Assembly (NCBI GenBank): GCA_002083405.1
Contig: LVWT01000059.1
Coordinates: 1 to 64,000, forward strand
Direction: 5' to 3'
From: Nitrospira sp. SG-bin2
GTDB lineage: Bacteria; Nitrospirota; Nitrospiria; Nitrospirales; Nitrospiraceae
Length of the DNA: 64,000 nucleotides
Shown: positions 35,944 to 44,446 of the stretch, one piece after another
How the letters are laid out: each line of letters opens with the position of its first letter
Numbering within the stretch: position 1 is the first letter of the stretch
Program-made: the position numbers and the translations under genes
Notes under the pieces: generated by a model
Seen by the model: the letters and a program-made list of their open reading frames with translations, nothing else
Database searches by the model: none
Told to the model about the DNA's origin: nothing

Positions 35944-36228
35944 ATCTATTCGCCACCAGGGCTCCAAATGGATTTGAGTCCGGCACTTTTTTCCCTTCAC
36001 CATGCTTGACAACCTCGCAAGAAACTACTTTCTGTAGTACCTGCTGGGAAAACCCTACACTAGGAATTGTTGGATTTTCTACGCGTTTCATGTCCCTCTC
36101 TCAACGATGAATCCTGCACCCTTCACACTGTACACCTGCACTCACCAGGTCGAATTTAAACTCCGCTATTCTTAAGCACTTTCCAATCATCTCTATCAGG
36201 CATAGCCCTTGCTCATACACCCCTCAGA

Positions 36229-36630
36229 ATGAGCAACTCGACTGACATTAATTTTCAGAAATCGATTATTGGCCTGGCCTGTTCGATCACCTTGAGTGTC
36301 CTATTCCTCTCCCTCTCAGGTTGTGGATCAGGAGGCGCTGGGGAGCCAACGATTTCTACAACCTCCACAGCAACTGGAGCCACGGCAACCTTGGTCTGGA
36401 ATCCGGTGCAGCCCCAACCAGGGGAACCATCGATCCTTGGTTATTACATCCGCTACGGAAGACAATCCACGGGTCAACCTGGCTCCTGTTCCTATGAAGA
36501 CTCCATCTTCGTGATGACCTCAACCGGAACAGTAACAGGGCTGGAAACCGGCAGCCGCTATTACTTTGCGGTGAGTGCCTATAACGGTGTTGAAGGTGCC
36601 TGCTCAAACGAGGTCTTCACCGATACGTAA
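36229..36630 (+). CDS. Fibronectin type III domain lipoprotein (133 aa)
   Basis: Small predicted lipoprotein. A signal peptide ends in lipobox LSGC (Cys32), followed by a Gly/Ser/Thr linker and one fibronectin type III domain with the usual ATLVWNP start, GYYIRYG core and GLETGSRYYFAVSAYNGVEGACSNEV end. It probably sits on the outer membrane or cell surface in protein-protein contact. It stands alone between the exporter and transketolase; the 285-bp region before it shows no promoter I can defend. Confidence 0.82.
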   Translation: MSNSTDINFQKSIIGLACSITLSVLFLSLSGCGSGGAGEPTISTTSTATGATATLVWNPVQPQPGEPSILGYYIRYGRQSTGQPGSCSYEDSIFVMTSTGTVTGLETGSRYYFAVSAYNGVEGACSNEVFTDT

Positions 36631-36804
36631 CAAGCCGCCGCCTCAGAGATTTCCTTCAGTCATTTCCTCGCAATTTCCCATTACTCTTCATTGACTCACT
36701 CCAACTGATTTGTTAGCCTCAAGCTCCGCTGCGTTGTTATCAACAAGAAAGAACAAACACGCTCGACGCCACCCTTAGGCATCGATATCCCGAAAGGAGC
36801 TCTC

Positions 36805-38670
36805 ATGGCCGGCTCATTGGCTTCACCGGAATTACTGACAGCGCTTCAGAACAAAGCAACCCAACTCCGTATCGGGAGTGTGTTGGCCACCACCGAAGCG
36901 GGAAGCGGCCATCCGTCCAGTTGTTGTTCCGCCGCCGACATTGTGGCGACACTCTTCTTTTCCGTCATGCGATACGACCCGAAGAATCCGAAAGCACCCA
37001 ACAGCGATCGGTTTGTGCTGTCCAAAGGCCATGCCGCGCCCCTTCTCTACGCCGCCTGGGCAGAAGCAGGACTGTTCCCGGCCAGTGACCTGTTGAAACT
37101 GCGCACCTTGGCGTCAGATCTGGAGGGACATCCGACTCCCCGCCTGCCGTTTGTGGATATGGCGACCGGCTCATTGGGACAAGGCCTCCCGGTTGGTATC
37201 GGCATCGCGCTGAACGCACAGTTCGTCGACAAACTGGATCACCGAACCTATGTCTTAATGGGAGATGGAGAATCTGTCGAGGGATCGGTGTGGGAATCCG
37301 CTGAGCTCGCGCGCCATCACGGATTAGACAGCCTCTGCGCAATCATCGATATCAATCGGCTCGGCCAAAGTGATCCCACCATGCTCCAACATGATATGGA
37401 AGCCTACCGCGCACGGTGGACCGGCTTCGGCTGGCAGGCATTGATTGTGGACGGACACGATCTTTCAGCTCTGCTCGCAGCCTTCGACACCGCGGCAAAT
37501 ACAAAAGGGAAGCCGACCGTCCTCCTTGCCAAGACCTTCAAGGGCAAGGGGATCTCTTTCATGGAGAACCATCCGAGCTGGCATGGGAAGCCTATTCCCA
37601 AAGGGGAGGAAACCCAAAAAGCCATTGCTGAACTGAATCAGCAGCTCAAGCAGAGCAGTGTCTCCGTGGCAATTAAGAAGCCGGCATCTAGGGCAGCGAC
37701 AACCTCTCCGGTCAACCCGCTCCCGGTATCGCCCTACAAAACAGGCGAGGCTGTCGCAACGCGCGAAGCCTTCGGCGTCGCGCTGGAAGCACTCGGCTCG
37801 GCAAACCCCTCGGTCGTTGCCCTCGATGCAGACGTTAAGAACTCTACCTATACCGACAAGTTCGGCAAAAAGTTTCCCACCCGGTTCTTTGAAAACTTTA
37901 TCGCCGAGCAAAATATGCTGGGCGCTGCGGCCGGACTTGCAGCCTGCGGAAAAATTCCTTTCGTCGCCACCTTTGCCGCATTCTTTACCCGCGCATACGA
38001 CTTCATCCGTATGGCTGCTATCAGCGGATCGAACCTCAAGCTCGTCGGCACCCACGTGGGCGTGAGCATCGGGGAAGACGGCCCGTCGCAGATGGGTCTC
38101 GAAGATATAGCCATGATGGCGGCGCAGCCGGGCGTCACAGTGCTCTACCCTTCCGACGCCACCTGCACCTATCGCCTGGTCGAAGCAGCGGCCAATCACA
38201 AAGGGATGGTCTACCTGCGCGCCGGCAGACCAAAGAGTCCCGTTCTTTATGGACCGGAGGAGCGGTTCTCGATCGGCGGCAGCAAAGTACTCCGCCAGAG
38301 CGCATCGGACGTGCTTACCATCGTTGCCGCTGGGGTGACCCTGTTCGAAGCATTGAAGGCCCACGACCAGTTAAAGGCGTCCGGCATCCATGTGCGCGTG
38401 ATCGATCTCTACAGCATTGTCCCGATCGACCGCACCACATTGCTGGACAGCGCCAGATCCACCCATGGCCGCATGCTCACGGTCGAAGACCATTATGCCC
38501 ACGGAGGCCTGGGGGATGCCGTGCTCAGCGCGGTCGGACCGGAAGGAATCAAGGTCCACAAGCTCGCGGTGCGCGTGATTCCGCACAGCGGAAAGCCGGA
38601 AGAACTTGTCGATCACTTCGGCATCGGCACACGCTCGATCGTCGAAGCAGTGAAACAGATCGCCAAGTAG
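36805..38670 (+). CDS. tkt: Transketolase
   Basis: ThDP enzyme transferring two-carbon units in the pentose-phosphate or reductive pathways. Motifs: KATQLRIGSVLATTEAGSGHPSS, the ThDP/Mg motif GDGESVEGSVWESAELARHH to DINRLGQ, active-site region DFKG-like LAKTFKGKGISFMENHPSWHGK, and the PYR domain FFENFIAEQNMLGAAAGLA. At 621 residues it is of the shorter, animal/archaeal-like type rather than the approximately 660-aa E. coli type. A good AAAGGAGC ribosome site precedes ATG 36805. Confidence 0.95.
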   Translation: MAGSLASPELLTALQNKATQLRIGSVLATTEAGSGHPSSCCSAADIVATLFFSVMRYDPKNPKAPNSDRFVLSKGHAAPLLYAAWAEAGLFPASDLLKLRTLASDLEGHPTPRLPFVDMATGSLGQGLPVGIGIALNAQFVDKLDHRTYVLMGDGESVEGSVWESAELARHHGLDSLCAIIDINRLGQSDPTMLQHDMEAYRARWTGFGWQALIVDGHDLSALLAAFDTAANTKGKPTVLLAKTFKGKGISFMENHPSWHGKPIPKGEETQKAIAELNQQLKQSSVSVAIKKPASRAATTSPVNPLPVSPYKTGEAVATREAFGVALEALGSANPSVVALDADVKNSTYTDKFGKKFPTRFFENFIAEQNMLGAAAGLAACGKIPFVATFAAFFTRAYDFIRMAAISGSNLKLVGTHVGVSIGEDGPSQMGLEDIAMMAAQPGVTVLYPSDATCTYRLVEAAANHKGMVYLRAGRPKSPVLYGPEERFSIGGSKVLRQSASDVLTIVAAGVTLFEALKAHDQLKASGIHVRVIDLYSIVPIDRTTLLDSARSTHGRMLTVEDHYAHGGLGDAVLSAVGPEGIKVHKLAVRVIPHSGKPEELVDHFGIGTRSIVEAVKQIAK

Positions 38671-39039
38671 CTGCCCGTCCGCCGTCGTTCTCCCCGCTCA
38701 AGCTCTATGAGGCCCGCTGTACCCGCACGCTTCGCGTCGTGGATACAGCGGCTCAACGAGGCGCATACATTTCCCGGCTTAGAAGCCACGCACTGTGAGA
38801 CGGCCCTCCTTTCCGTCACACACTCGTCTCGCTGAGCGGGCACGGCAGGCTTCACGAGAGCCTGCACGTGGCCCACGTTCCAACACCCCTCATCTCGCAT
38901 GAATAACGAAAGTTACTTTTGACATCATCTGCACCCCGTACTATACTCACCAGGTTTTTAGCCAACAAAGACGTTCGCGCTCATCAGTGATCACGTGAGG
39001 CGCGGGCTCATTCACAACCATTCAGGGAGGAGGACGCGG
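38671..39039. other. Structured spacer between transketolase and nirK
   Basis: This 369-bp region has no convincing gene. It holds two inverted repeats, CCGCTGTA/TACAGCGG (38714-38751) and GCAGGCT/AGCCTGC (38845-38865), followed by an operator-like palindrome and a promoter for nirK described separately. The hairpins lack T-tracts, so they may be repeats or transcript structures rather than simple terminators. Confidence 0.55.
38909..38947 (+). promoter_or_regulatory. Sigma70-type promoter and palindrome upstream of nirK
   Basis: TTGACA (38919-38924) and TATACT (38942-38947) are 17 bases apart, an almost consensus promoter, about 92 bases before the nirK ATG. Abutting the -35 box is the palindrome AAAGT-T-ACTTT (38909-38919), a possible operator. 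It does not match an FNR box (TTGAT-N4-ATCAA). Confidence 0.65.
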
Positions 39040-39987
39040 ATGAGGAGATTACAGCTACCCCAGACCGCTGCGATGGCAGGCATCACAGCCATGGCATTGA
39101 CAGTCATGCTGGGGCTTTCGACCACACTACAGGCGAAGACGCATGATGTGAAATTCACCGCGATGGAAACCGAGATTGTCGTCGAAGGCACCGGGGAAAA
39201 GTACAAGGCCTGGACCTTCAACGGACAAATGCCGGGGCCCGTGGTCCGCGTGACAGAAGGCGACACGGTCAACTTCACGCTCGACAATCCGAAGACGAAC
39301 TTCTTCGGACACTCGATGGACTTTCACGCCGCGGAAATCGACTTCTTAAAGAACTACCGCGAGATCAAGCCGGGCCAAACCATTCAATACACTTTTGTGG
39401 CCAAGAAGCCGGGGGTGTTCTTCTATCACTGCGGCGCGCCGCCGATGATTCAGCATATCGCCCGCGGCATGTTCGGCGCCATCATCGTGGACCCGAAGGA
39501 TGCGAAGGTCTGGCCGAAGGCCGATCGGGAGTATCTCCTGGTCCAATCGGAATTCTGGAAGAATCCTGACGATGTCGGCGCGATGTTCGATCGCAAGTTC
39601 GACAACGTGGTCTTCAACGGCGGCATCTGGAAGTACCATCCGTTCTTCATCGGCGCGGCTCCGTTGGAAGCCAAGCCGAACGAGCGGGTGCGGTTCTACT
39701 TCGTGAACGCAGGCCCGAACGAATTCTCTTCATTGCATCCCATCGGCGAGATCTGGGACGCCGTCTATGAGAGCGGTAATCCGGCCAACAAGTTTGTAGG
39801 CGTCCAGACCTATGTGGTGGGACCGGGCAGCGCCGCCACGTTTGACCTGATTTCGGAATCACCGGGGGTCTATCCGATCGTGACTCACTCGCTGACCGCG
39901 GCGCTTCGTGGCGCCATTGCAGCCTTGACGATCACCCCGGTCGCCAAAGATGCGCCGTTGATGCCGTTGACCCCATGGAATCCGTAG
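39040..39987 (+). CDS. nirK: Copper-containing nitrite reductase (NO-forming)
   Basis: Periplasmic two-cupredoxin-domain enzyme reducing nitrite to nitric oxide. The ATG at 39040 has a strong AGGGAGGAGGA ribosome site and gives a signal peptide ending LQA-KT; the GTG at 38995 is less likely. Every ligand is present: type 1 copper His91, Cys131, His139, Met144; type 2 copper His96, His130, His283; catalytic Asp94 (HSMDFH) and His233 (SLHPIG). The mature protein of about 280 residues is compact. An exported truncated hemoglobin gene follows after 70 bases with a small hairpin (GCAAGA/TCTTGC, 39988-40005) between them. Confidence 0.93.
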   Translation: MRRLQLPQTAAMAGITAMALTVMLGLSTTLQAKTHDVKFTAMETEIVVEGTGEKYKAWTFNGQMPGPVVRVTEGDTVNFTLDNPKTNFFGHSMDFHAAEIDFLKNYREIKPGQTIQYTFVAKKPGVFFYHCGAPPMIQHIARGMFGAIIVDPKDAKVWPKADREYLLVQSEFWKNPDDVGAMFDRKFDNVVFNGGIWKYHPFFIGAAPLEAKPNERVRFYFVNAGPNEFSSLHPIGEIWDAVYESGNPANKFVGVQTYVVGPGSAATFDLISESPGVYPIVTHSLTAALRGAIAALTITPVAKDAPLMPLTPWNP

Positions 39988-40057
39988 GCAAGAACTGCCT
40001 CTTGCAGTGAATATGATCCGTCGTTCAGCACATTAACTAATGAAGAGGAGACCAACA

Positions 40058-40501
40058 ATGACTCGTACTTCGACAATGCTGGCGGTCGCGCTGTTTGCGA
40101 CCGTTGTCAGCACGCCGGTACTCAGCATGGCTGCAGACACAAAGCCCTCGCTCTATGAACGGCTCGGAGGGACCGGTCCCATCACGGCCGTCGTGGGAAA
40201 ATTCGTCGCCAACGTAGCGGCCGACAAGCGGATCAACGGCTACTTCGCGAAGGCCGACATCCCCAACCTCAAACGGCAGCTGGTCGATCAGGTGTGCCAA
40301 GCCAGCGGCGGTCCTTGCACCTACACGGGCAAGGATATGAAGACCACGCACAAAGGGATGAAGATTACAACAGCGGCGTTCAACGCGTTGGTTGAGGATC
40401 TCGTGGCAGCGCTCGATACCTTCAACGTACCGGAGCAAGAGAAGAGTGAGTTACTCAGCGTCTTGGGACCGATGAATAAAGATATCGTCGAGGTCCCGTA
40501 G
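40058..40501 (+). CDS. Exported group 1 truncated hemoglobin (147 aa)
   Basis: Heme protein of the 2/2 globin class with an N-terminal signal peptide (core ALFATVVSTPVL, cleavage near SMA-AD), so it is predicted to act in the periplasm, which is unusual for most characterised truncated hemoglobins. The group I pattern is visible: LYERLGGTGPITAVVGKFVANVAADKRINGYF, the glycine motif and proximal His98 in TTHKGM. The position of the distal B10 tyrosine seems to be Val50. The ATG at 40058 has GAGGAG upstream. Placement after nirK suggests NO or O2 chemistry. A strong terminator follows. Confidence 0.88.
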   Translation: MTRTSTMLAVALFATVVSTPVLSMAADTKPSLYERLGGTGPITAVVGKFVANVAADKRINGYFAKADIPNLKRQLVDQVCQASGGPCTYTGKDMKTTHKGMKITTAAFNALVEDLVAALDTFNVPEQEKSELLSVLGPMNKDIVEVP

Positions 40502-40581
40502 AATCGCAGAACGCGTGGCGGTTCGCATATGAACCAGCCACGCCGATCTGCAGAGCGGATCACATTTCTAGAGTAACGCAC

Positions 40582-40613
40582 AAGGGCGGCAGACTGTTGT
40601 CTGCCGCCCTTTT
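40582..40613 (+). terminator. Strong intrinsic terminator after the nirK-hemoglobin pair
   Basis: Perfect 13-bp stem (AAGGGCGGCAGAC, 40582-40594, with its exact complement 40599-40611), TGTT loop, followed by TTTTC. It lies 80 bases after the hemoglobin stop and clearly ends that transcription unit. Confidence 0.9.
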
Positions 40614-40637
40614 CAACACGTAGAAAGCAAGGATTCG

Positions 40638-41009
40638 TTGTTGACTATGGTGACGAATTCGCAACAAGGGATAACGGCAATAATTCTGACACTTGCCCTT
40701 GCAAGCACAGGCATACTCCATGCGGAGCCGCGCGCCAATGAACGTATCGCCTTGGCTCTTTCCGGACAGAATTGCTCACTGCACCGTCAGACCATTGCCA
40801 AGACGCTGTATCAGGTTTCCGGAGTCACACGCGTCGATATGACGCTCATTGACGGCCATGTCTTGATCGACAGGGTTCAGGATCAGCGAACCGCAGAGGA
40901 CTTCCGGACCATCGTCAATGGCATCCTCCCATCGGATGCTCAATGCCGCGCCGAAGTCATGGAATCCTGCATCTCAGCTGACCCAATGCCTCCAAGCCAC
41001 GCCCGCTAG
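40638..41009 (+). CDS. Exported HMA-like small protein with a single core cysteine
   Basis: About 120-residue protein with a signal peptide (cleavage near LHA-EP) and a ferredoxin-like domain resembling heavy-metal-associated proteins: LALSGQNCSLHRQTIAKTLYQVSGVTRVDMTLIDGHVLID. The normal GMxCxxC metal motif is reduced to a single cysteine followed by SLH, so metal binding is uncertain. Start may be TTG 40638, which has AAGGA at good spacing, or ATG 40647. Two further Cys residues are near the C-terminus. It converges with the cupin gene with a 4-base tail overlap. Confidence 0.65.
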   Translation: MLTMVTNSQQGITAIILTLALASTGILHAEPRANERIALALSGQNCSLHRQTIAKTLYQVSGVTRVDMTLIDGHVLIDRVQDQRTAEDFRTIVNGILPSDAQCRAEVMESCISADPMPPSHAR

Positions 41010-41326
41010 CTCGGATTCGGCGAGACAAATACCAAGACCCGAAGCCGCTCACCCGTATGGTTCTTCACCCCATGTTTTTCGCCCGCTGGGGCCAGTGTCG
41101 CTTCTCCTGCTCCTAACACCTGTTTCTCTACTCCGACCTGAAAGGTCCCCTGCCCTTCAAGAACCAGGTAGACTTTGTCTTGATCGCTATGTACATGCCC
41201 CTGTTGTTCCTGTCCCGGCTCGAAACAATACACATCACAGAAAAATCGCTCCGTCTGAAACAGATTATTCTTCTTCATCTTCTCACTGCTGAATCGCTGA
41301 CAATCCGCAAGGTTCATTACCTTCAT
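41006..41326 (-). CDS. Cupin-domain protein (106 aa)
   Basis: Small single-domain cupin, probably cytosolic. Cupin motif 1 is represented by GHVHSDQDKVYLVLEGQG and motif 2 by PAGEKHGVKN, giving three His plus a Glu/Asp as potential metal ligands. The open frame continues to 41386, but ATG 41326 with AAAGG at a suitable distance is the better start because the domain starts there. Substrate and metal are unknown. No neighbour on the same strand is close enough to call an operon. Confidence 0.75.
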   Translation of the reverse strand: MKVMNLADCQRFSSEKMKKNNLFQTERFFCDVYCFEPGQEQQGHVHSDQDKVYLVLEGQGTFQVGVEKQVLGAGEATLAPAGEKHGVKNHTGERLRVLVFVSPNPS

Positions 41327-41403
41327 CGCCACAGACCTTTCTACGCTGCTTCTCAGCTTGCACCGACAGTACGCCGTAGGAGGCATATCCTGCCTACTAC
41401 CGA

Positions 41404-41844
41404 TTAAGGCAACCGCGACAAGGCTTTCTGATAGGAGCCCTTAATGTCGTCGAACGCAGTATCCACTGTGGTTTTTATGGTATGCCATTTTGCATCTGTC
41501 GCATCCCGTAAGGCATCCAACTTACCCTTGACCGCTTCTTTTTTCTTATCCAACTCATCGATGGACTTCTGAAGTTCCGCCCTGGTCGATGCCGAGACGT
41601 TCCGCGCTTTGCCTCGCAAGGTCTCGATTTGACGTTGAATGGCAGATAACTCCTCCTGAGCCTTCCGTTGAAACGCGTCTTTCTGCTGTGCCGTATACTC
41701 TTTCGCCGCCTCGACCGTCTCTCGAGCCTCCTTGGCTATCGCTTCTGCGCCAGCTAGTGACTCGGGCGCCATTCCAAGATCCAGTACAACCCAGAGACAC
41801 ACGATCCAGAGGGCCCGCAACAACCACGGAAGTCGAGTCATCAT
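41404..41844 (-). CDS. Exported helical coiled-coil protein (146 aa)
   Basis: Protein of unknown function with a signal peptide (residues about 8-30, SLA-GA) and a mature part almost entirely amphipathic helix rich in Ala, Lys and Glu (AIAKEARETVEAAKEY; AQEELSAIQRQIETLRGKAR; ELDKKKEAVKGKLDALRDA). It resembles apolipoprotein-like or periplasmic coiled-coil proteins without a diagnostic motif. A GGGGAGAAGGAATG-type ribosome site precedes the ATG. Confidence 0.72.
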   Translation of the reverse strand: MMTRLPWLLRALWIVCLWVVLDLGMAPESLAGAEAIAKEARETVEAAKEYTAQQKDAFQRKAQEELSAIQRQIETLRGKARNVSASTRAELQKSIDELDKKKEAVKGKLDALRDATDAKWHTIKTTVDTAFDDIKGSYQKALSRLP

Positions 41845-42030
41845 TCCTTCTCCCCTCCTCTACTCTAACCTTCTGCCGATCTACGCGGAAAGTATAGTCA
41901 ACCGAATTGGTAAAGTCATCCGGACTTGGCGAATAGATTCCCTGCCCGCCCCGCTAAACTTTCGACCGTAACAACCGAGAAAGGAACATATCAGAGCATA
42001 CCTGTGACAAAGCGAGAAGGAGCAGTGACC

Positions 42031-42921
42031 GTGCCCCCTGAGTCTCCGACAGCGTCAACACCGATCGAACAACTGGAGCAAGCGCTGATCAAGAGGCTGG
42101 AGCGCGGCGAGATCGAACTGCCGTTGTTGCCTCAGGTGGCCAGCCAGGTGATGGCCCTGACCTCTGATCCGTCCGCCGACGCGGCCAAACTGTCTGCCCT
42201 CATCCATCAAGACCAGGCCTTAGCCGCACACGTGCTCCGCATCGCCAATTCTCCTGCTTATATGCCCAGAAGTCCCGTCGCCTCCCTCCAGCATGCCGTC
42301 GCCATGCTGGGAATCAATTTGCTGTCTGAAATAGCGCTTACAACGTCGTTGAAAGCCGGTGCCTTCCAGGTACCCGGCCATGAAGACACGGTCAAGCAGC
42401 TATGGCGGCACTCTATCGCCAGTGGCGCCTTTGCAAAAGAAGTTGCCCGAACCAGACGCGTGAATGTAGAAAGCGCCTTTCTCTGTGGACTATTGCATGG
42501 AATCGGGAAACCCGTTGTCTTGCGAACAGTCACGACGATTGCTCGCGAGCTAAAGATCGATTGGGTCAAAGCGCTGGGCACGATACTGGATAACGAATCT
42601 CATTTCGCGACATTGGTTGAGGGCTACCATACCCGCGTGGGCGTTCTCATCGCCGATAAATGGAGCCTGCCCAAACAAGTAGCGGAGGTGATCCAATATT
42701 ACGGAGATTTCGAGCATGCCACCGCATTCCGCCAGGAATGCATGCTCACCTTTGTTGCGGATCGGTTGGCAAGCCACCTCCTGACGCCTGAAGAAATGCC
42801 CGAAGATAGTCTCCGCGATCATCCGGTATTTGCAGAGTTGAACCTCTACCCCAACGATGTCGACCAACTCCTGGCTGGTAAAGACAAGGTGCTGGCCATA
42901 GTGAACGCGTTGAACTTATGA
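42031..42921 (+). CDS. HDOD-domain signalling protein
   Basis: Cytosolic HDOD protein, a degenerate HD-phosphohydrolase domain often linked to signalling or cell-cycle control. Key parts: LPLLPQVASQVMALTSDPSADAAKLSALIHQDQALAAHVLRIANS-type start (residues 30-75 of the long form), the helical core and GLLHGIGKPVVL near the degenerate HD position. The open frame begins at TTG 41926, but GTG 42031 has GAAGGAG nine bases ahead and is preferred; GTG 42004 is also possible. The stop overlaps the transhydrogenase start (ATGA), so the two are co-translated. Confidence 0.82.
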   Translation: MPPESPTASTPIEQLEQALIKRLERGEIELPLLPQVASQVMALTSDPSADAAKLSALIHQDQALAAHVLRIANSPAYMPRSPVASLQHAVAMLGINLLSEIALTTSLKAGAFQVPGHEDTVKQLWRHSIASGAFAKEVARTRRVNVESAFLCGLLHGIGKPVVLRTVTTIARELKIDWVKALGTILDNESHFATLVEGYHTRVGVLIADKWSLPKQVAEVIQYYGDFEHATAFRQECMLTFVADRLASHLLTPEEMPEDSLRDHPVFAELNLYPNDVDQLLAGKDKVLAIVNALNL

Positions 42922-44333
42922 GCACATCCACCGCCTTCGACATCATTGTGATTGGAGCCGGCCCCGCCGGCCAGAAAGCGGCCATCCAAGGTGCTAAAGC
43001 CGGGAAGCGCGTGGCGCTCATCGAACGTGAACGGGGCATCGGAGGCAGCTGTGTCTACCGCGGAACGATCCCCAGCAAAACGTTGAGGGAAAGCGCACTC
43101 CAACTCGATCGGCTCAAATCCGCCGGTGCGGCCTTCGACTTCAGCCTGAAACCGGACATCCAAATCGCAACATTACTCAGCCGCCTGGAAGATGTCATCT
43201 CGGCTCATGACACCTTCATGAGCCGGCAGCTCAGGCGCAACGGCATTTCGTTGCTTCACGGACGCGCCGGCTTTCTGGACGCGCACACCATCGAGATGCT
43301 GACGGTCGACGGAGGCCGCCAACCATTGACCGCCGACGCCATTATTCTGGCCACTGGCTCGCGTCCCCGGAATCCGGAAAACATTCCCGTCGATCACGAA
43401 CACATTCTCGACAGCGACTCACTCCTGTCGATGATCTACCTGCCTCGCTCGTTGACGATCATCGGCGGCGGCGTCATCGGATGCGAGTATGCCTCGATTT
43501 TTGCGCTGCTGGGGACGCAGGTCACGCTGATCGACCGCGCCCCCTCCCCGCTCCAATTCATGGACCATGAACTCGTGACTCATTTCGTGAAACTTTTCGA
43601 ACAGCAAGGCGGGCGCTATCTGGGAGGGCAGCAGATCCTGGAAGTTCGGTGGGACGGCGCCGCTCATGTCGTCACGACGTTGAAAGATAACCCTCCGGTC
43701 AAGAGCGAGAAACTTCTGGTCGCGCTGGGCCGGCAAGCCAACATCGAAGATCTCAATTTGGTGGCGGCAGGGCTCACGGCTACGGAGAAAGGCACGGTCT
43801 CAGTCAATCAGTTCTGCCAGACGGATGTCCCGCACATCTACGCCGTCGGCGACATGGTCGGAGCTCCGGCACTCGCCTCAAAAGCGATGGAACAAGGGCG
43901 CAGAGCTGTCAGGCATGCCCTGAACCTGCCGGTCGGCGATGCCGCGTCGACCATCCCCCTTGGAATCTACACCATTCCTGAAATGGCCAGCATCGGTCTC
44001 GATGAAGAGGCTGCCCGTGAACGCTATCGAAATCCTCTCATCGGGCGGGCAAAGTTTGAAGAAGTCGCCAGAGCGCAGATATCGGGGGCCGGCCAAGGCC
44101 TCCTCAAAATGGTGGCAGACCCCTCAGGCGAACAGCTGCTCGGTGTGCAGATTGTAGGCGATTCAGCGACAGAATTGGTGCATGTCGGACAATCCGCACT
44201 TCAGCAGGGCGCAACCATAGAATCGTTTATCGACAATATTTTCAACTTTCCCACCTATGCCGAGACTTATCGTATCGCCGCCTTGGACATCCTCGGGCAA
44301 GCGGCCAAACGCAAGACCGCTGATGCCGCATAG
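42918..44333 (+). CDS. sthA: Soluble pyridine nucleotide transhydrogenase-like flavoprotein
   Basis: Flavoprotein of the pyridine nucleotide disulfide oxidoreductase family, predicted to exchange reducing equivalents between NADPH and NAD+ in the cytosol. It has the FAD GAGPAGQKAAIQGAKAG motif, second nucleotide-binding GGGVIGCEYASIFALLGTQV, and GDMVGAPALASKAMEQGR. At the redox-active site it reads GGSCVYRGTIPSK, with one Cys and Thr in place of the second Cys, which is the SthA pattern and not that of dihydrolipoamide dehydrogenase. Full length, 471 aa. The start overlaps the HDOD gene. Confidence 0.88.
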   Translation: MSTSTAFDIIVIGAGPAGQKAAIQGAKAGKRVALIERERGIGGSCVYRGTIPSKTLRESALQLDRLKSAGAAFDFSLKPDIQIATLLSRLEDVISAHDTFMSRQLRRNGISLLHGRAGFLDAHTIEMLTVDGGRQPLTADAIILATGSRPRNPENIPVDHEHILDSDSLLSMIYLPRSLTIIGGGVIGCEYASIFALLGTQVTLIDRAPSPLQFMDHELVTHFVKLFEQQGGRYLGGQQILEVRWDGAAHVVTTLKDNPPVKSEKLLVALGRQANIEDLNLVAAGLTATEKGTVSVNQFCQTDVPHIYAVGDMVGAPALASKAMEQGRRAVRHALNLPVGDAASTIPLGIYTIPEMASIGLDEEAARERYRNPLIGRAKFEEVARAQISGAGQGLLKMVADPSGEQLLGVQIVGDSATELVHVGQSALQQGATIESFIDNIFNFPTYAETYRIAALDILGQAAKRKTADAA

Positions 44334-44343
44334 CCGGCTCCAT

Positions 44344-44386
44344 CCCTTTGCCCTTTGCCCTTTGCTCCTTGCCCCTTGCCTCTTGC
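44344..44386. repeat. Heptamer tandem repeat, (CCCTTTG)x6 imperfect
   Basis: Six 7-bp units run head to tail after the transhydrogenase stop: CCCTTTG three times, then CTCCTTG, CCCCTTG and CCTCTTG. The unit length equals that of the repeat at 6390-6417 although the sequence is different. The repeat is confined to the spacer between convergent genes. Confidence 0.75.
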
Positions 44387-44446
44387 CGACGACAGGCCCT
44401 CGCAATCAGACGCATCAGCATCGACCAGGATCAATACAACAGATTG

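Noticed and set aside
42918..44333. Dihydrolipoamide dehydrogenase
   Set aside because: The redox motif has one Cys and Thr instead of the second Cys, so the disulfide needed for Lpd activity is absent.
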